This document shows positions 9,005 through 19,278 of a stretch of 64,000 nucleotides of DNA, piece by piece. A program made the position numbers and the translations under genes. Where the stretch lies: NCBI GenBank assembly GCA_039105265.1, contig JAPFFF010000043.1, positions 1,117,501-1,181,500 of the forward strand. Direction: 5' to 3'. A model generated the notes under the pieces. That model had not been told where the DNA came from and did no database searches. It saw only the letters and a list, made by a program, of their open reading frames with translations. Source of the stretch: Tritrichomonas musculus. Its lineage: Eukaryota > Parabasalia > Tritrichomonadida > Tritrichomonadidae. Each line of letters opens with the position of its first letter. Positions within the stretch are counted from its first letter, which is position 1.

Positions 9005-10171
9005 ATGGATATTAACAACTATGTTATTCAATGTAAAAGAATTCAAAAACTTTTTTTGGCATTTATCGAAAATTCTGATGATATTTGTTATCAAGATTTA
9101 ATGAAACAATTAAAAAATCTCAATTTTTCAAAAGAATTAAAAGCAATTTGTCGACTAATCTTAAAGATAGCCAATAACCATCGCATAGAAAATGACCATT
9201 TTACAAAAATAGAAAAAATTCTTCTATATTTCAAAGAAGAAATGGCCCAAACCTTTTCAAATTCTGAAATTTTCGAAATTTTCAAAAACAACAAGAGAAT
9301 TCTTCTTTTTCTAATTGCACAAAAAATCATCAGAGTTGATGAGTCTACTGAAAAGCAGCTGTTATCAATGGAAAATCCAAACGGCGTCAAATATCGTCAC
9401 TTTTTCTTTCCAGAACTCGTAAGCAAAGAAAAAATTGAATCAGAACTTTTTGAATTAGATCCAAACATTCTTGTCAATTTTGATGAAAAGCGAAAAATCG
9501 GTGAAAATGATTCATATTTGTGCCAACTCATTCGAAATGATTCTATTGAAAAATTTGTGACTCATGTTAATCAAACAAATCTTTCACTTTCGAGCGTAAT
9601 CAAGCCATCGATATTTGAAACGAACGTTTTTCTATTGAAAAAGCCGAAAACAACGTTAATTGAATATGCTGCCTTTTTTGGCTCAATTCAAATTTTTCAA
9701 TATTTAAAAATAAGGAATGTTGAATTGACACCTTCTTTGTGGCTTTATGCAATACATTCAAAGAATGCTGAAATGATTAATCTTCTTGAAGAAAATAAAG
9801 TTGAAATGCCAAATGATTCATTTATTGATTGCATTAAAGAAGCAATTAAATGTCATCACAATGAAATCGCAAATTATTTCAAAAACAATTTCAACTTTCA
9901 AAAAAATGAGAATTTTGATGATGAAAGTATTGTTGATTTCATTTTTCGATATTGTAATTATTCTTATTTCCCTGATGATTTCAAACAAAATAATGTCTTT
10001 TATTATTTATGCCGATATAATTATTCAACACTTGTAAATCTTTTCATTGATGAAAACAAAAATGATATAGAAAGCAAAATAATTCAAAAACACAATGTTT
10101 TTTTTTTTAATGATGTTTTATATATTAATTGGTTTTTAAATGGAATTCCACAAAAAATATTTGGTAAATGA
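9005..10171 (+). CDS. DUF3447/ankyrin-module protein, N-terminal part of a BspA-like LRR gene
   Basis: I start at the ATG at 9005 (MDINNYVIQC); the frame is open further back but that part is tRNA-Tyr. The first coding base is only 25 bp past the tRNA end. The layout equals its paralogue at 3517: EKRRKIGENDSYLCQLIRND, LIEYAAFFGSIQIFQYLKI, YAIHSKNAEMINLLEE, YYLCRYNYSTLVNLF. After GIPQKIF the frame reads GK and stops at 10171. However, a GT at 10164 and an AG ending at 10227 would splice it in frame to ASLKKAAKENHLEIIYYLL and the long LRR array ending at 12143. So 9005-10163 is a possible exon 1. Confidence 0.7.
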   Translation: MDINNYVIQCKRIQKLFLAFIENSDDICYQDLMKQLKNLNFSKELKAICRLILKIANNHRIENDHFTKIEKILLYFKEEMAQTFSNSEIFEIFKNNKRILLFLIAQKIIRVDESTEKQLLSMENPNGVKYRHFFFPELVSKEKIESELFELDPNILVNFDEKRKIGENDSYLCQLIRNDSIEKFVTHVNQTNLSLSSVIKPSIFETNVFLLKKPKTTLIEYAAFFGSIQIFQYLKIRNVELTPSLWLYAIHSKNAEMINLLEENKVEMPNDSFIDCIKEAIKCHHNEIANYFKNNFNFQKNENFDDESIVDFIFRYCNYSYFPDDFKQNNVFYYLCRYNYSTLVNLFIDENKNDIESKIIQKHNVFFFNDVLYINWFLNGIPQKIFGK

Positions 10172-10227
10172 AATTCCAAATATTTTCTTTTGAATACAAT
10201 TTTTAATCAATTTCTTTTTTTATATAG
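10164..10227 (+). other. candidate 64-nt intron (GTAAATG...TATAG)
   Basis: Removing these 64 bases joins F-G|CA-S in frame: the G at 10163 plus CA at 10228-10229 gives Ala. An ankyrin-like helix then continues into the LRR array. It ends in a T-rich tract plus TATAG. I do not see the ACTAACACACAG-type branch/3' motif known from Trichomonas vaginalis introns, which argues against it. Confidence 0.35.
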
Positions 10228-12143
10228 CATCATTAAAAAAAGCTGCAAAAGAAAATCACTTAGAGATTATTTATTATTTGTTGTCGAAGGAAAATCAGAT
10301 ACCTGATGGCTGTTTTAAAGGATGTAAAGAATTGAAAGAAATTGCGTTGCCTCCATCAATAACAAAAATTAATAGGAATGATTTTTCTAGATGTTCTTTA
10401 ATGAGACGAATATCAATTCCATATTCTGTTGTATCGATTGGATCATATTCTTTCAATGGATGCGATTCATTGATTGAAATATCAATTCCTTCTTCTGTAA
10501 AATTGATTGAATCAAATGCATTTTCTAGTTGCAAAACACTGCAGAAAGTATCCATTCCATTTTCAGTAAGTGAAATACAATCAAATGCTTTTTTAGGATG
10601 TTTTTCACTTCAAAAAGTAATCATTCCTTCTTCTGTGACTTCAATAGGACCATGTTGTTTTAGATATTGTTCTTCATTGAATGAAGTATTAATTTCATCA
10701 TCATTGACAAATATTTCTCAATATTTGTTTGGTCAATGCACATCATTAAAGCAAATAATAATTCCTTCTTCTGTAACATCAATTGATGAAGGTGCATTTT
10801 CAGAATGTTCGTCATTGATCTATGTCTCAATTCCTTCTTCTGTAACATTTATTAATGGAAGAGCTTTCAGTCGATGTTCTTCTTTGAGACAAATTTCGAT
10901 TCCTTCTTCAGTAACCAGAATAGAAGAAAGTATTTTTGATCAATGTTCTTCACTAACAAACGTGTCAATTCCTTCATCTGTGACATCTATTTCATCATAT
11001 ATTTTTTATAAATGTTCTTTACTTTCCCAATTTACAATTCCTTCTTCAGTAACAAGTATTGAAATCAGTGCTTTTGAAGGTTGTTCATCATTGATGCAAT
11101 TAACAATTCCTTCTTCTGTAACTTTTGTTAATAAGAATGCATTTAAAGATTGTTCTTCATTAACACAAATTGATCTTTCTTCATCTTTAACTTCACTTGA
11201 TGAAGGACTGTTTCTTGGATGTGCAATGTTAGCACAAATAACAATTCCATCTTCAGTAAAAAGCATTGGATCACAATCTTTTCAAGGATGTTCAGCATTA
11301 AAAGAGATTTCAATTCCTTCATCTGTGACAACAATTGGATTCAAAGCATTCGAAGGTTGTTCATCATTGTTACATATTGAAATCCCTTCATCTGTGACAT
11401 CGATTGGATTTTATGCATTTAAAGGATGTTCAGCATTGAATCACGTTATAATTCCTTCTTCAATAAATATGCTCGGACAATTTACTTTTTATGGATGTTC
11501 ATCATTGGCACAGTTAATTATTCCTTCTTCAATAGTCTCAATTGGAGAAAGTTGTTTTGATGGATGTTCATCATTAGCACAAGTAATGCTTCCTTCTTCT
11601 TTAGCTTCAATTGGATGTTATGCTTTTCATGAATGTGCGTCAATCACACAAGTAACAATTCCTCCTTCTGTGACATCAATAGGCTTTCATTCATTTAGTG
11701 GTTGCTTGTCACTAGTGCATGTATCTCTTCCTTCTTCTATTACATCGATTGGAGAGGGATTGTTTAGAGGTTGCTCTTCATTGGTTCAAATATCAATCCC
11801 TTCTTCTGTAACTTCAATTTGTTTTTCTGCTTTCGATTGTTGTTCTTCATTGGAAAAAATAATAATTCCTTCTTCAGTGAATTCTATCGGTTATTCAGTA
11901 TTCAATGATTGCTCATCACTTGTTCAAATAACCTTTGAAAAACCTTCTTCTTTGTCGTCAATTGGCTTTTGCGCTTTCAAAAATTGCTCATCATTGAAGA
12001 GAATAACTGTCCCTTCGTCTGTAACCAAAATTGGAAATCGAGCTTTTGATGGATGTTCCTCGCTTTTAGAAATTGAAATACCTTCTTCTTTGAATTCTTT
12101 TAATGTCATTCTCGATCATGATTATCATTTGATTAGATATTAA
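10228..12143 (+). CDS. BspA-like leucine-rich repeat array (LRR part of the gene starting at 9005)
   Basis: About 25 consecutive LRR_5 repeats of 23 residues with consensus IPSSVTSIGxxAFxGCSSLx. The first partial unit is joined to an ankyrin-like unit (AAKENHLEIIYYLL). There is no membrane helix or signal peptide. Repeat units differ mainly at the two exposed positions, as expected of a ligand surface. The repeats are strongly biased to TCTTC/TCTGT codons, so the DNA itself is a degenerate 69-bp minisatellite. The stop TAA (12141-12143) is followed by A. If unspliced, an ATG-less frame begins here, so either splicing or pseudogenisation has to be assumed. Confidence 0.75.
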
Positions 12144-12340
12144 AATAAACGATATTTTTTAAAGTGATATTTTTTTTTTATACGAACTTTTTGAGTAAAT
12201 AAGACTGAATGTTGATAAAACTAAAGTATACATGTCCTGGACTTGAAAACTTTTCTAAGGAATTTTAATTAAAAGGTTTTTGAATAAAGGTTTTAACAAA
12301 AAAATTTTTATCTTAAATGAAGTAGAAATACTGTTGAAGA

Positions 12341-12535
12341 TTAAAGATTTTTATCTTGTAGATCTTTTTCTCTCATTAAATAGTCAATGATGTATTTGGT
12401 TACATCATTGTGATGACTTTTAATCGATTTTTTAAGAGTTGCTACAAATTCATTAAATGGACGTGTATCATTATTGATCGATAAAAGAGATTTTTTATTG
12501 ATTTTGTTCATAAATCTTGTATATATGTAATACAA
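12341..12535 (-). pseudogene. DUF3447 gene fragment
   Basis: FNEFVATLKKSIKSHHNDVT followed by KYIIDYLMREKD matches the C-terminal part of the DUF3447 module of both neighbours (compare FIDCIKEAIKCHHNEIANYF at about 9830). There is no ATG at its 5' end. It lies inverted just downstream of the intact-looking LRR gene. The rest of 12144-12761 holds nothing else I can identify. Confidence 0.55.
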
Positions 12536-12761
12536 TTATTTAATATCAAATAATGAATTATAGCCATTCTGATGTCTGGTTACTTTTTATTATTATTATT
12601 ATTTAGAATCAAAATACTTTTGATCATTTGGTTTATGAAAAAATTCAAAAAGAAAATTGATCCTAAACAGCTGACAATAGAATCTAATTTATAGATGGAT
12701 CCTTATTATTATATTCGTTACAATAAATAATAAAAAAAATTATAAGTGAGAGAATCTTTAT

Positions 12762-15700
12762 TTATATGTATTCATATCTTTCTTTATTTTTTTTCCTCAA
12801 TAAGGATCCACTGATAAATTCATCCATCAAATCAATATAACTCTCATGATCCAAGAAGACAGGATCACCATTTTTAAATCCGATATCTTCATCTCCTTTT
12901 TTATTCCTGTAAATTGATTTGTGAAAAGTGAAATAATTCATTTTCCAAATTCCAACTCCGTTGATTCTTTGGCCATTTGCCATCAGAACTGGCTGGCAAG
13001 TCAAATCACACGGAATCTTCATATTTCTCAAACCAAATTTCCTCTTAATTATTTCACCAGTTGCTAAACAGATCATTTTTTCACTTTGTTCTTTTGCGAC
13101 AAATTTTATATTGAAAGGCTCATTTATAATTTGAAGGAAATTGTCAGGCAAATCAATTCCTCTAAACACCGGCAACTGCTCTTTATCGATATTGAATTCT
13201 GTACACTTTGTTAGAACGATCAAATCCTCAGAAATATTGTACTTTTTGATAAGATTTCGAAATGAAAAATGTTCATCATAATCAATTATAACCTCAAGTT
13301 TCGAATTTAGATAAAAGAGTCGAATTAATTCAACTCGTTTCAAGAATTGATAATCAATGTTATTACAGTGAACTTTTTCAATATAATTCTGAGCAAATTT
13401 CTCAATAAAATTCAATGAACTTGAATTATTGGCGGTTATTAATTCATGTATAAAAATGCCAAGTTTTGATTTCCTATTTTTAAATGGCATTTGATTGATG
13501 ATTGACGAATGACGTAAAACAAAAATAAACAAGTTTCTATACAAAAGAAAATTCATTTCATCTTGAAGAACTTCCGGTTTTAAACGGCTTCTGAAATCAA
13601 GGATAATTATCATGTTTTTCAGCAATTTCAGATAATTTTTGGCATTATTGAATGAATTCGTATAAACTTTATCTGGCTCTGAATACAAATTTGGATCATT
13701 TGAAGCGTTATAATTTGGCAAGAGGAAGTTTACTATAAATTGACAATGAGGACAAAGATGAGTGTAATCATTAGAAAAGTGGCCACATGTCGCTGCAATT
13801 AAGCATTTTTTCAAACGAGATAATTTAGTTTCACTTCCTTTTTTAGAGTGATAACGTGTTTCAAGGAAATCAGGAATTGTTGATTCTAACAATTCAACAT
13901 ATATATACATTTTATCGTTATTTGTCACTTTTACATCTGTAATAAGATTTTCAATTTTAGAATAATCAAAATTTAATGCTTTCTTCTTATAATTTTCAAT
14001 GATTTTTTCTTTAATTATTTTGATTTTGGATTTCTTTTTCTTAATTTGCTTCATTTCTTTCTCATCCCTCTTATGAAGCGTTTGATGCAAGACATTCAGA
14101 CCAATTGATCCTGAATTTTCAATTAGGTCGATCAATGATTGATAAACGCCACCTCTTTTATAGTTAATTTTAATGTTGCAAAATTCAATGAAATCCAACG
14201 GAATTTGACTCACAATTTCATCAATAGTTTCTGCTACAATAGAAGGATTATTTTCTTTTCTTTTATTATTTTTAACTTGCTCATTTTTGTATAAAAGAAT
14301 GAAAAGATTTAGTGCATATTGATACAACATTGGCTCATCTGTTTCATACATGATATCATATATAATCGCATACAAATAAGTTGAATTCATCATTGATTTC
14401 AAATCAATTATTTCACTATCAACAAACTCAGGAAAAGGAAACAGAACAGAATTATTTAAATCATTTGTCATTTGATGAAGAATTGTTGGTAATAAATTTG
14501 ATAATAAGTCATGAGGTGATATGAAAGGAAGAACAATGTGCCAACTGTTTTCAAATTTAACTTGGCCGTACCATTTCATAACTCTATTCAAATCTATTGA
14601 GCCACTATAGAAATTTAAGCTATTTAAATTTGATTTCAAACCTGGATTGTATTTTAAAATTGTCATGAAAGTAAGTTGAAGATTTCTTTTTGTCTTTCCA
14701 ATGAATTTTGGATCATTTAAAATGAGTGCTGAAATGAGCACAATGAAGCAAAACAATCTTTGTGATTTTGATTTTGAATTTTTTATATCAAAAATAGATA
14801 GTTTCTTTTCAATAAATTTCAAAAATTCATTTTTATCTTCTGTGAATGAGAACATGAATTGAATTAACGATAACAGAAAAGGTAAATCATTACTAATGAA
14901 CCAACTTTGATCATATTTATTTACAGTATAGATATAATATTTTGGATAATCATTTTCATTCAATAAATGAAAATCTCTAAGCATTGCATGTGTTATTAAA
15001 TTGATTGGTATTAAACATGCTCTATGATAAATCAATTCATAAACATTTTTATAATTTTTATTATTTTCTTCAAAATCATGAAACTTTTTATTTTCTCTGA
15101 TAATTCTATCAAACTCTTCTTTTGGATTCTTTGCATTTTTTAACGTTGAAATAGCAAGATTGTGAAGTCCATATAAAAAAGAAGGATGATCAAGATCGTC
15201 ATTCTTATACAAAAAGTCAACAAATATCTCAATAATTTCTGGAATGAAAGGCATCTTCTTCGCAAGATAAAATGAAAGAGAGTAAAAATTAGATGTGAAA
15301 ATATAAAACAAATTATAATCATAATAAGAGGAATTATCATCAAAATCGTTCAAAGTCTGAAAAGGTTGAATATAACCTTCAATCATTGAAAGTGTAGCAG
15401 CAATACTAATGCAGAATTGTCGCATTTTGTCCATTAAACCTCTCTGAAAATACATATCAGCTACCAAATTAGTAAACCTAAAGTTATTAACAAGAATCTT
15501 TGAATTTATTCCTTCAAGAGCAGTCGGATTCGATTTAAAAAGATCAAAACATATGATCATTATTTCCCTATAAAATTGAATTAAATCAACAGAGGACTCT
15601 TCTTTTCCAAGACGAAAAAAAACATGATATTGTTGATCCAAAATTATTGAGGGACCAATTATTGGCGGTTTCTGTGAAATATCCTCTTGAACGTGACATG

Positions 15701-16424
15701 ATTCAGATATTTTTGAATACATAACTTTATAATAAGGGAAAATGACTTTGACAAATTGCGATAAAAACAAATCATCAGATATATAAGACATAATGAAGGT
15801 CTTTATCGTTTTTGCTTCTTGTAAAGAAAAATCAAAACTATTCGATAAAACCGTTTGAATAAAATTTTCATCACTAAATGATAAAGACGCAAGTCTAAGA
15901 ACACCATCTCCCATTTGTGAAATTTCTATTAAGTATTCAAATATTTCACAGAAAAAGTTGTATTTTTTCTTTTGAATTTCTGATATAATGAACTTTTTCA
16001 ATGATTCAAAAAAATTTGTCATGTTTTCTCGAATTTCTTTAGGCAAATTTTCTTCTGGATGCAAACTTTGTCCTCGGTGATTCTTACAGAACCCTTTTGG
16101 GTCCCATGCTTCTGAATGGCCGCAATCACAGCTTCCGTTTGAATCATAATTTAAATAAGTTTGATGATTCTCTTCAATATGGTTTCCGTTTATAAGACAC
16201 CGAATACAAATGCAAGAATTGTCATGCAATCCACAATTCATGCAACACGCACACAATGTTTTAATTTCCCAATTGGTATTGCAATGAAATGTTGGCTGAG
16301 ATCTCTCTAAAATTTCGGAAAATTCTTCAAAGGAATCGTAATCTTGGCTTATCAACGAATCTAAAAAAGGTTTTATTTGGCTGGGATCTGCATATTGCAA
16401 AAAATCATGAATTTGTTTTTCCAT
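12762..16424 (-). CDS. UBR-box E3 ubiquitin ligase (UBR1/2/3-like)
   Basis: 1220 residues from the ATG at 16422-16424. An upstream in-frame TTG is not a credible start. The UBR zinc finger lies at about residues 47-115: TLCACCMNCGLHDNSCICIR, then CDCGHSEAW and FCKNHRG. This is the Cys/His pattern that binds N-degrons. A long helical region follows. Near residue 850 is a degenerate RING-like knuckle (CLIAATCGHFSNDYTHLCPH), and at the C-terminus a UBLC/UAIN-like domain (GLRNMKIPCDLTCQPVLMAN, then MDEFISGSLL). It would recognise destabilising N-termini and ubiquitinate the target in the cytosol or nucleus. The RING is poor, so catalysis may differ. The neighbours are unrelated. Confidence 0.85.
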   Translation of the reverse strand: MEKQIHDFLQYADPSQIKPFLDSLISQDYDSFEEFSEILERSQPTFHCNTNWEIKTLCACCMNCGLHDNSCICIRCLINGNHIEENHQTYLNYDSNGSCDCGHSEAWDPKGFCKNHRGQSLHPEENLPKEIRENMTNFFESLKKFIISEIQKKKYNFFCEIFEYLIEISQMGDGVLRLASLSFSDENFIQTVLSNSFDFSLQEAKTIKTFIMSYISDDLFLSQFVKVIFPYYKVMYSKISESCHVQEDISQKPPIIGPSIILDQQYHVFFRLGKEESSVDLIQFYREIMIICFDLFKSNPTALEGINSKILVNNFRFTNLVADMYFQRGLMDKMRQFCISIAATLSMIEGYIQPFQTLNDFDDNSSYYDYNLFYIFTSNFYSLSFYLAKKMPFIPEIIEIFVDFLYKNDDLDHPSFLYGLHNLAISTLKNAKNPKEEFDRIIRENKKFHDFEENNKNYKNVYELIYHRACLIPINLITHAMLRDFHLLNENDYPKYYIYTVNKYDQSWFISNDLPFLLSLIQFMFSFTEDKNEFLKFIEKKLSIFDIKNSKSKSQRLFCFIVLISALILNDPKFIGKTKRNLQLTFMTILKYNPGLKSNLNSLNFYSGSIDLNRVMKWYGQVKFENSWHIVLPFISPHDLLSNLLPTILHQMTNDLNNSVLFPFPEFVDSEIIDLKSMMNSTYLYAIIYDIMYETDEPMLYQYALNLFILLYKNEQVKNNKRKENNPSIVAETIDEIVSQIPLDFIEFCNIKINYKRGGVYQSLIDLIENSGSIGLNVLHQTLHKRDEKEMKQIKKKKSKIKIIKEKIIENYKKKALNFDYSKIENLITDVKVTNNDKMYIYVELLESTIPDFLETRYHSKKGSETKLSRLKKCLIAATCGHFSNDYTHLCPHCQFIVNFLLPNYNASNDPNLYSEPDKVYTNSFNNAKNYLKLLKNMIIILDFRSRLKPEVLQDEMNFLLYRNLFIFVLRHSSIINQMPFKNRKSKLGIFIHELITANNSSSLNFIEKFAQNYIEKVHCNNIDYQFLKRVELIRLFYLNSKLEVIIDYDEHFSFRNLIKKYNISEDLIVLTKCTEFNIDKEQLPVFRGIDLPDNFLQIINEPFNIKFVAKEQSEKMICLATGEIIKRKFGLRNMKIPCDLTCQPVLMANGQRINGVGIWKMNYFTFHKSIYRNKKGDEDIGFKNGDPVFLDHESYIDLMDEFISGSLLRKKNKERYEYI

Positions 16425-17023
16425 TTTACTTTTAACAAAAAGTTGATTCAATTCGATAAAAATTGTATTTTTGGCAGCCCATTATTTTTTCTCTCAATTT
16501 TCTTTGCAAAAAAATATTTATTTCAATTGTATAAAGTTTTTATTATTTCTTTTCAATTTTATTTTTATAAAATTTTTGATCATTAAAGATCAATTCAGTT
16601 TGCAGACATTTTCATAAGATTTCACCGACAATCTAATTTGGCTGTGCCTTTTATTGCTCTTGGTGCCAAATTAAAGATTCAAAAATTTTGAATTTGGCAA
16701 TAATTAAAATTTTAAATAAATGTTCACACTATTGATTTACGTCATTTACAAAAGGAATATCCATATATTTTGCCTGTTAATTACAGTTTTTTGAAGCAAG
16801 TTAGTAAAATTTTATTATAATTCAATTTTAATATTTTAGATTAACTTCAAAATAATATTAGCAATAAAATAAAGTCTCTCTACAGGATAACACATGGTTT
16901 GTATAAATTGAAAACAAATAAAAATAAAGTTTGAGATAATGGATGTCTAAATTTATTTATTTAAAAACAAAAAAGTGATAAATATTATATGTTGATAAAG
17001 TACAATCATTATCTTAATTTGAA
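16425..17023. other. intergenic between the UBR gene start and the Myb gene stop
   Basis: No ORF. A small inverted repeat AATTTGGC...GCCAAATT (about 16636-16674) is the only structure I see. Confidence 0.4.
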
Positions 17024-17650
17024 TTAATCAAATATGGTGTATTGTTCATTATCATCAATTATTAATGGAAAATTGTCTAGGTCAAATTCAAAATCGGATT
17101 CATTTAAAACTGATGAATATTCATTATTAAATATCTGATCTGTCTTTTGAGGTATATCTGGTTCATTTGTGATAGATTTGGCTAAACTTACTTTTTCTTT
17201 TGATTCTTCTTGTTGATATTCTTCTTTATTGTCATATGGCTTCATTCGTCGACTAAGGGAAATGAATCGGTTCTTAATATTGTATAATGTCCTACCAACA
17301 AAAAATTGTTCAAGTTGTTTCCAGTGTGGACCGTAAATTTGGTACTTTGAAAGTAATATTTCGTCTTCTTCACTAGTCCATTTGGCGTTTTTTCTCACTT
17401 GATCGCTTAAGAAAAGTTGATAGCGTTCTCGACATTGTCTTGGACTACGGCCCTTCAATTGGCTAGCAATAAAGTACCAATTATTTTTATCATTAACACC
17501 AAAATATTGAACTAGTTGAAGTATTTGTTGATCTTCTTCTTTCGTAAATGGGATACGAGTGCGTCGTTTAATCTGAGGCTGTTGACTTAGTTTCTGATTG
17601 TTGATATCGATTGGCGTTTGAATCAGGGCATTATAATAATTGGGGAACAT
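17024..17650 (-). CDS. R2R3 Myb-like transcription factor
   Basis: 208 residues with two Myb repeats. Repeat 1 is at about 32-85 (FTKEEDQQILQLVQYFG, NNWYFIASQLKGRSPRQCRE, RYQLFL). Repeat 2 is at about 88-137 (KWTSEEDEILLSKYQIYGPH, WKQLEQFFVGRTLYNIKNRF). The evenly spaced aromatic residues (one W replaced by F or I, as often in R2R3) are visible. The C-terminus is acidic (FDLDNFPLIIDDNEQYTIFD) and could act in activation. In trichomonads, small R2R3 Mybs bind promoter MRE sites. Initiator TCATT lies 12 nt before the ATG. Confidence 0.9.
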   Translation of the reverse strand: MFPNYYNALIQTPIDINNQKLSQQPQIKRRTRIPFTKEEDQQILQLVQYFGVNDKNNWYFIASQLKGRSPRQCRERYQLFLSDQVRKNAKWTSEEDEILLSKYQIYGPHWKQLEQFFVGRTLYNIKNRFISLSRRMKPYDNKEEYQQEESKEKVSLAKSITNEPDIPQKTDQIFNNEYSSVLNESDFEFDLDNFPLIIDDNEQYTIFD

Positions 17651-17659
17651 CTAAAATAA

Positions 17660-17664
17660 AATGA
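17660..17664 (-). promoter_or_regulatory. initiator (Inr) of the Myb gene
   Basis: Minus-strand TCATT with A(+1) at 17662, 12 nt upstream of the ATG; fits the trichomonad Inr TCA(+1)(T/C)(T/A). Confidence 0.5.
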
Positions 17665-17701
17665 AGTCATTAGTTTGTTGAGCGGAAAGAGAAAAGCGAA
17701 T

Positions 17702-17917
17702 TCATTTAAAATTGAATTCACAGAAAAAAAATTGTATATCTTCAGAAAACCTCTCAAATGATTGTTCTAGTGAAGTGATAATCAATTTTTTAAACTTTTT
17801 GAAAAAATCTTTTTCTAAATTGAATTCAATATGCATTCTGAAATAAAATTGCATTTTTAGAGAGGTTTTCGTCAACACATTGTTTCTCATGCAGTGAAGG
17901 AAATTAAAGCTTTCCAT
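17702..17917 (-). CDS. small hypothetical ORF (71 aa)
   Basis: ATG at 17915-17917. The product (MESFNFLHCMRNNVLTKTSL to FFFCEFNFK) is Phe/Lys-rich with no domain I recognise. It may be a relic of a longer gene or chance. Confidence 0.25.
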   Translation of the reverse strand: MESFNFLHCMRNNVLTKTSLKMQFYFRMHIEFNLEKDFFKKFKKLIITSLEQSFERFSEDIQFFFCEFNFK

Positions 17918-18428
17918 TTATAAAATATTATTTTACTTAGAATATAATGATATTTTTTTTTTTATTTAAATCCAGTTTATCAGATATTAAAAAGCAAATT
18001 GAATTTTCATATATGTTACATGATACCAAATATAGTCATTGTAAGCTTTTTTTGGATACAAATCAGTTCCATATCATTAGCATTTTGTAATAAAAAAATT
18101 GGAGTAGTGGCTTTGATTTGCAATTCTTTATAAAATAAACGATAATATGTAGATTTATAAATGGGAGCAATCTTGTTCTTTTATATAATTATATAAATTA
18201 CAACTTTTTCCTATATTAGGATATAACTACTTTTTTATTGGAAATCTTGAAAATTAATAAATATAAACATATATATAGTATTTTTATATTTTGTGAACTT
18301 TACTAATATTTTTTGAATTTAAATGATTTTTTTTTTATATTTTGTGTGGAAAAAGCGGTTAGATAAAGCATAAGTTTTTGTATTAAATATTTTTCATATT
18401 ATATAAATGCCTATTTGAAAGAATATGA
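17918..18428. other. AT-rich intergenic DNA
   Basis: Nothing identified apart from the flanking tRNA-Thr. Confidence 0.4.
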
Positions 18429-18501
18429 GCCTTCGTAGCATAGTGGTTATTGCGTTCGCCTTGTAAGCGAAAGGTCGGCGGTCCGACTCCGCTCGTAGGC
18501 A
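18429..18501 (+). tRNA. tRNA-Thr (anticodon TGT)
   Basis: Acceptor GCCTTCG/CGTAGGC with a single T:T mismatch at pair 5-68, discriminator A. The anticodon stem TTCGC/GCGAA encloses loop CTTGTAA (anticodon TGT). The T arm is GGCGG-TCCGACT-CCGCT. A T-run follows from 18502. No intron. Confidence 0.88.
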
Positions 18502-19278
18502 TTTTTTTTTTTTGTTAAAAAGTTCATTTTGCTTTAAAATGAAAATCATATGTTCGCTCATTTAAAATCGCTTTGGTTAAAATGGAAAATTCAATCTAGT
18601 GACTCTGGATTTATATCAAATGATTTACAGCATTATGAATTCACATTCATTTTTTAAATCAAAATAAATATCCTTACTCATATACTTGGTTTTTATGTTA
18701 AAGTTTTATTTGTTAGATCAACAGATTAGATGCTTTATTGGTTTTCATAAACCTTGTATAGGTTTGAAGATTTTTTTTTTTTTGTATCAGTTTATGAATT
18801 TCCATTTTATTTATGAATATATTAAAGATTATATCTATACTGAAGTCAAGTTATTTTTGTTTAAATATCTAAATTTAATACACCTACGAACACTTTTTAA
18901 AATGATAGGAAATAACTGTTATCAACCATTACCTATACTTGATATCACACAAAAGCAAATTAAACACTTCAATTATTACATGTATATCAATTCTATGCAT
19001 TTGTATCATTGGGCATTTATCAAAATCTTATTGCCGTCAAATTCCTCATCGAGAGGTCAAATTAATTGACCTTTGATTATGATGAGATCATTTTTAATTC
19101 GCTAAAAAAAATATGTTGAATCACATAAAGTTCACAAAAAGCCTTATAGTAATATATCAAAATATTAATGAGAAATTAAAAATAAAATAAAAAATTGCAT
19201 TTATTAAATATATAAAACTTGAAATTCGATAATTGTAAAGCACATAAAAATATTCAAATTTCAGACAACTTTTTCTAA
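18502..19278. other. intergenic DNA
   Basis: A 127-codon frame at 18686-19069 starts with TTG and is Phe/Ile/Tyr-rich low complexity, so I do not call it. Nothing else is supported. Confidence 0.4.

Noticed and set aside
10278-12143. CRISPR-like array in the LRR region
   Set aside because: The 69-bp periodicity is coding LRR repetition in one frame with diverging units, not direct repeats with spacers.
18686-19069. 127-residue frame
   Set aside because: No ATG start, Phe/Tyr/Ile-rich AT translation, no relative recognised.
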